From: Mesorhizobium sp. B2-1-8
GTDB lineage: Bacteria > Pseudomonadota > Alphaproteobacteria > Rhizobiales > Rhizobiaceae
Direction: 5' to 3'
NCBI RefSeq assembly: GCF_006442545.2
Contig: NZ_CP083952.1
Span: 3,759,501-3,823,500, forward strand
DNA: 64,000 nt
Shown: positions 63,611 to 64,000 of the stretch, one piece after another
How positions within the stretch are numbered: the first letter of the stretch is position 1
How the letters are laid out: every line of letters begins with the position of its first letter
Position numbers and translations under genes: made by a program
Notes under the pieces: generated by a model
Database searches by the model: none
What the model was told of the DNA's origin: nothing
Seen by the model: only the letters and a program-made list of their open reading frames with translations

Positions 63611-63832
63611 GTCTTCTCGTCCACGCGCTTTGCGCTGCCGCATCGGGTCTGCCTGGTGCATCCGCGTCACGATCGATCGTGATGCCCGTGCTTCCAGTTC
63701 GTGCCCGTGGCAACCCTGGATATGTCGTTCCGTATAGGCCGATTTCGCCTGGTGCTCGAAAAAAAATCGAAACTGGCTCTACGCTTCCACCCGGTTGGCT
63801 TGGACCCTGGCGAATGGAGGCGGCGAGGAAAT

Positions 63833-64000
63833 TCAGGTCGGCGGCTGCAATTGGCCACTTCCGATGCGTTCCATCCGGTAGCGCATCAGCCGCAGGATGC
63901 GGCTTTCGAAATTGACACCTTCGACACGGTCGAACCGCAGTTGGTCCTGATCGTGTCTGGCAAGCTCAGCCGCCGTGATCTCGGCGGCCTTGGCCTTTGC
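63833..64000 (-). CDS. Hypothetical protein, C-terminal 55 residues only
   Basis: A minus-strand frame is open from the right edge to a TGA at 63833-63835. It has good codon use for this genome and encodes AKAKAAEITAAELARHDQDQ, then LRFDRVEGVNFESRILRLMR, then YRMERIGSGQLQPPT. The gene starts outside the window. I do not recognise the family. Confidence 0.6.
   Translation of the reverse strand, partial: AKAKAAEITAAELARHDQDQLRFDRVEGVNFESRILRLMRYRMERIGSGQLQPPT

Overview
The window reads as chromosomal backbone of a high-GC alphaproteobacterium of the order Hyphomicrobiales (Rhizobiales), most likely Mesorhizobium or a close relative. The evidence is the gene neighbourhoods (recG / sdhE / mfd; topA-rnr-DUF983-Nudix; glmU-glmS), a MaeB-type malic enzyme, two copies of a short rhizobial-style intergenic palindrome, and a 2166-residue homologue of the polar growth ring protein GPR described in Agrobacterium. 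I see no rRNA, tRNA, CRISPR array, prophage or intact insertion sequence. The species assignment is inference, because no database was searched.

Layout. 1-1032: 3' end of a flavin monooxygenase. 1081-7394: a probable catabolic/uptake operon with a FadR-type GntR regulator behind a matching operator, a PLP-dependent trans-sulfuration-type enzyme and a complete CUT1 ABC importer (binding protein, two permeases, ATPase). A mosaic of perfect hairpins separates the binding-protein gene from the permease genes. 7455-10961: L33, a NIF3/CutA-like protein, an MFS transporter, a Nudix hydrolase and DUF983. 10958-15907: RNase R and topoisomerase I. 16259-21082: a small secreted protein, CcdA, and GlmU and GlmS for UDP-GlcNAc synthesis. 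21115-28268: a HigA-like regulator without a toxin, DUF502, RecG, SdhE and Mfd. 28427-38280: class II DAHP synthase, a GGEEF protein, a GFA-fold protein, diacylglycerol kinase, DedA, DUF1003, a divergent Tag-like glycosylase, NAD synthetase and an ABC exporter. 38470-47510: a glutamyl-tRNA synthetase, DUF2865, an outer-membrane barrel, malic enzyme, a degenerate SDR, a lipid A-type phosphoesterase and an MFS transporter. 47481-52619: a dipeptide epimerase, then a four-gene Mla/MCE lipid-transport operon whose MlaE permease carries a fused N-terminal STAS-like domain. 52658-59897: a DEDD exonuclease and the giant GPR gene. 59973-63610: a candidate 23-residue ORF, an orphan Hpt protein, a [2Fe-2S] ferredoxin with its likely FAD-NADP reductase, and a DHA2-type efflux pump. 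A gene on the minus strand runs off the right edge.

Many genes concern the envelope and growth: GlmU/GlmS (peptidoglycan and LPS precursors), the dipeptide epimerase (murein peptide recycling), the LpxH-like phosphoesterase, DgkA, the Mla system, the barrel protein and GPR. The rest are DNA maintenance (TopA, RecG, Mfd, Tag-like) and central metabolism.

The most notable signal is inside GPR. Residues 537-1200 resolve into exactly 20 consecutive units of only two lengths, 36 and 29 residues, which differ by one heptad. The 29-residue register continues further toward the C-terminus, and part of the array is nearly identical at the DNA level (108-bp tandem units). Other points are the unusual PLP-enzyme/sugar-importer operon, three GGGCGAAA-type repeats in front of the ferredoxin gene, an SDR without its catalytic residues, a Tag-family protein without the zinc ligands, and several convergent gene overlaps.
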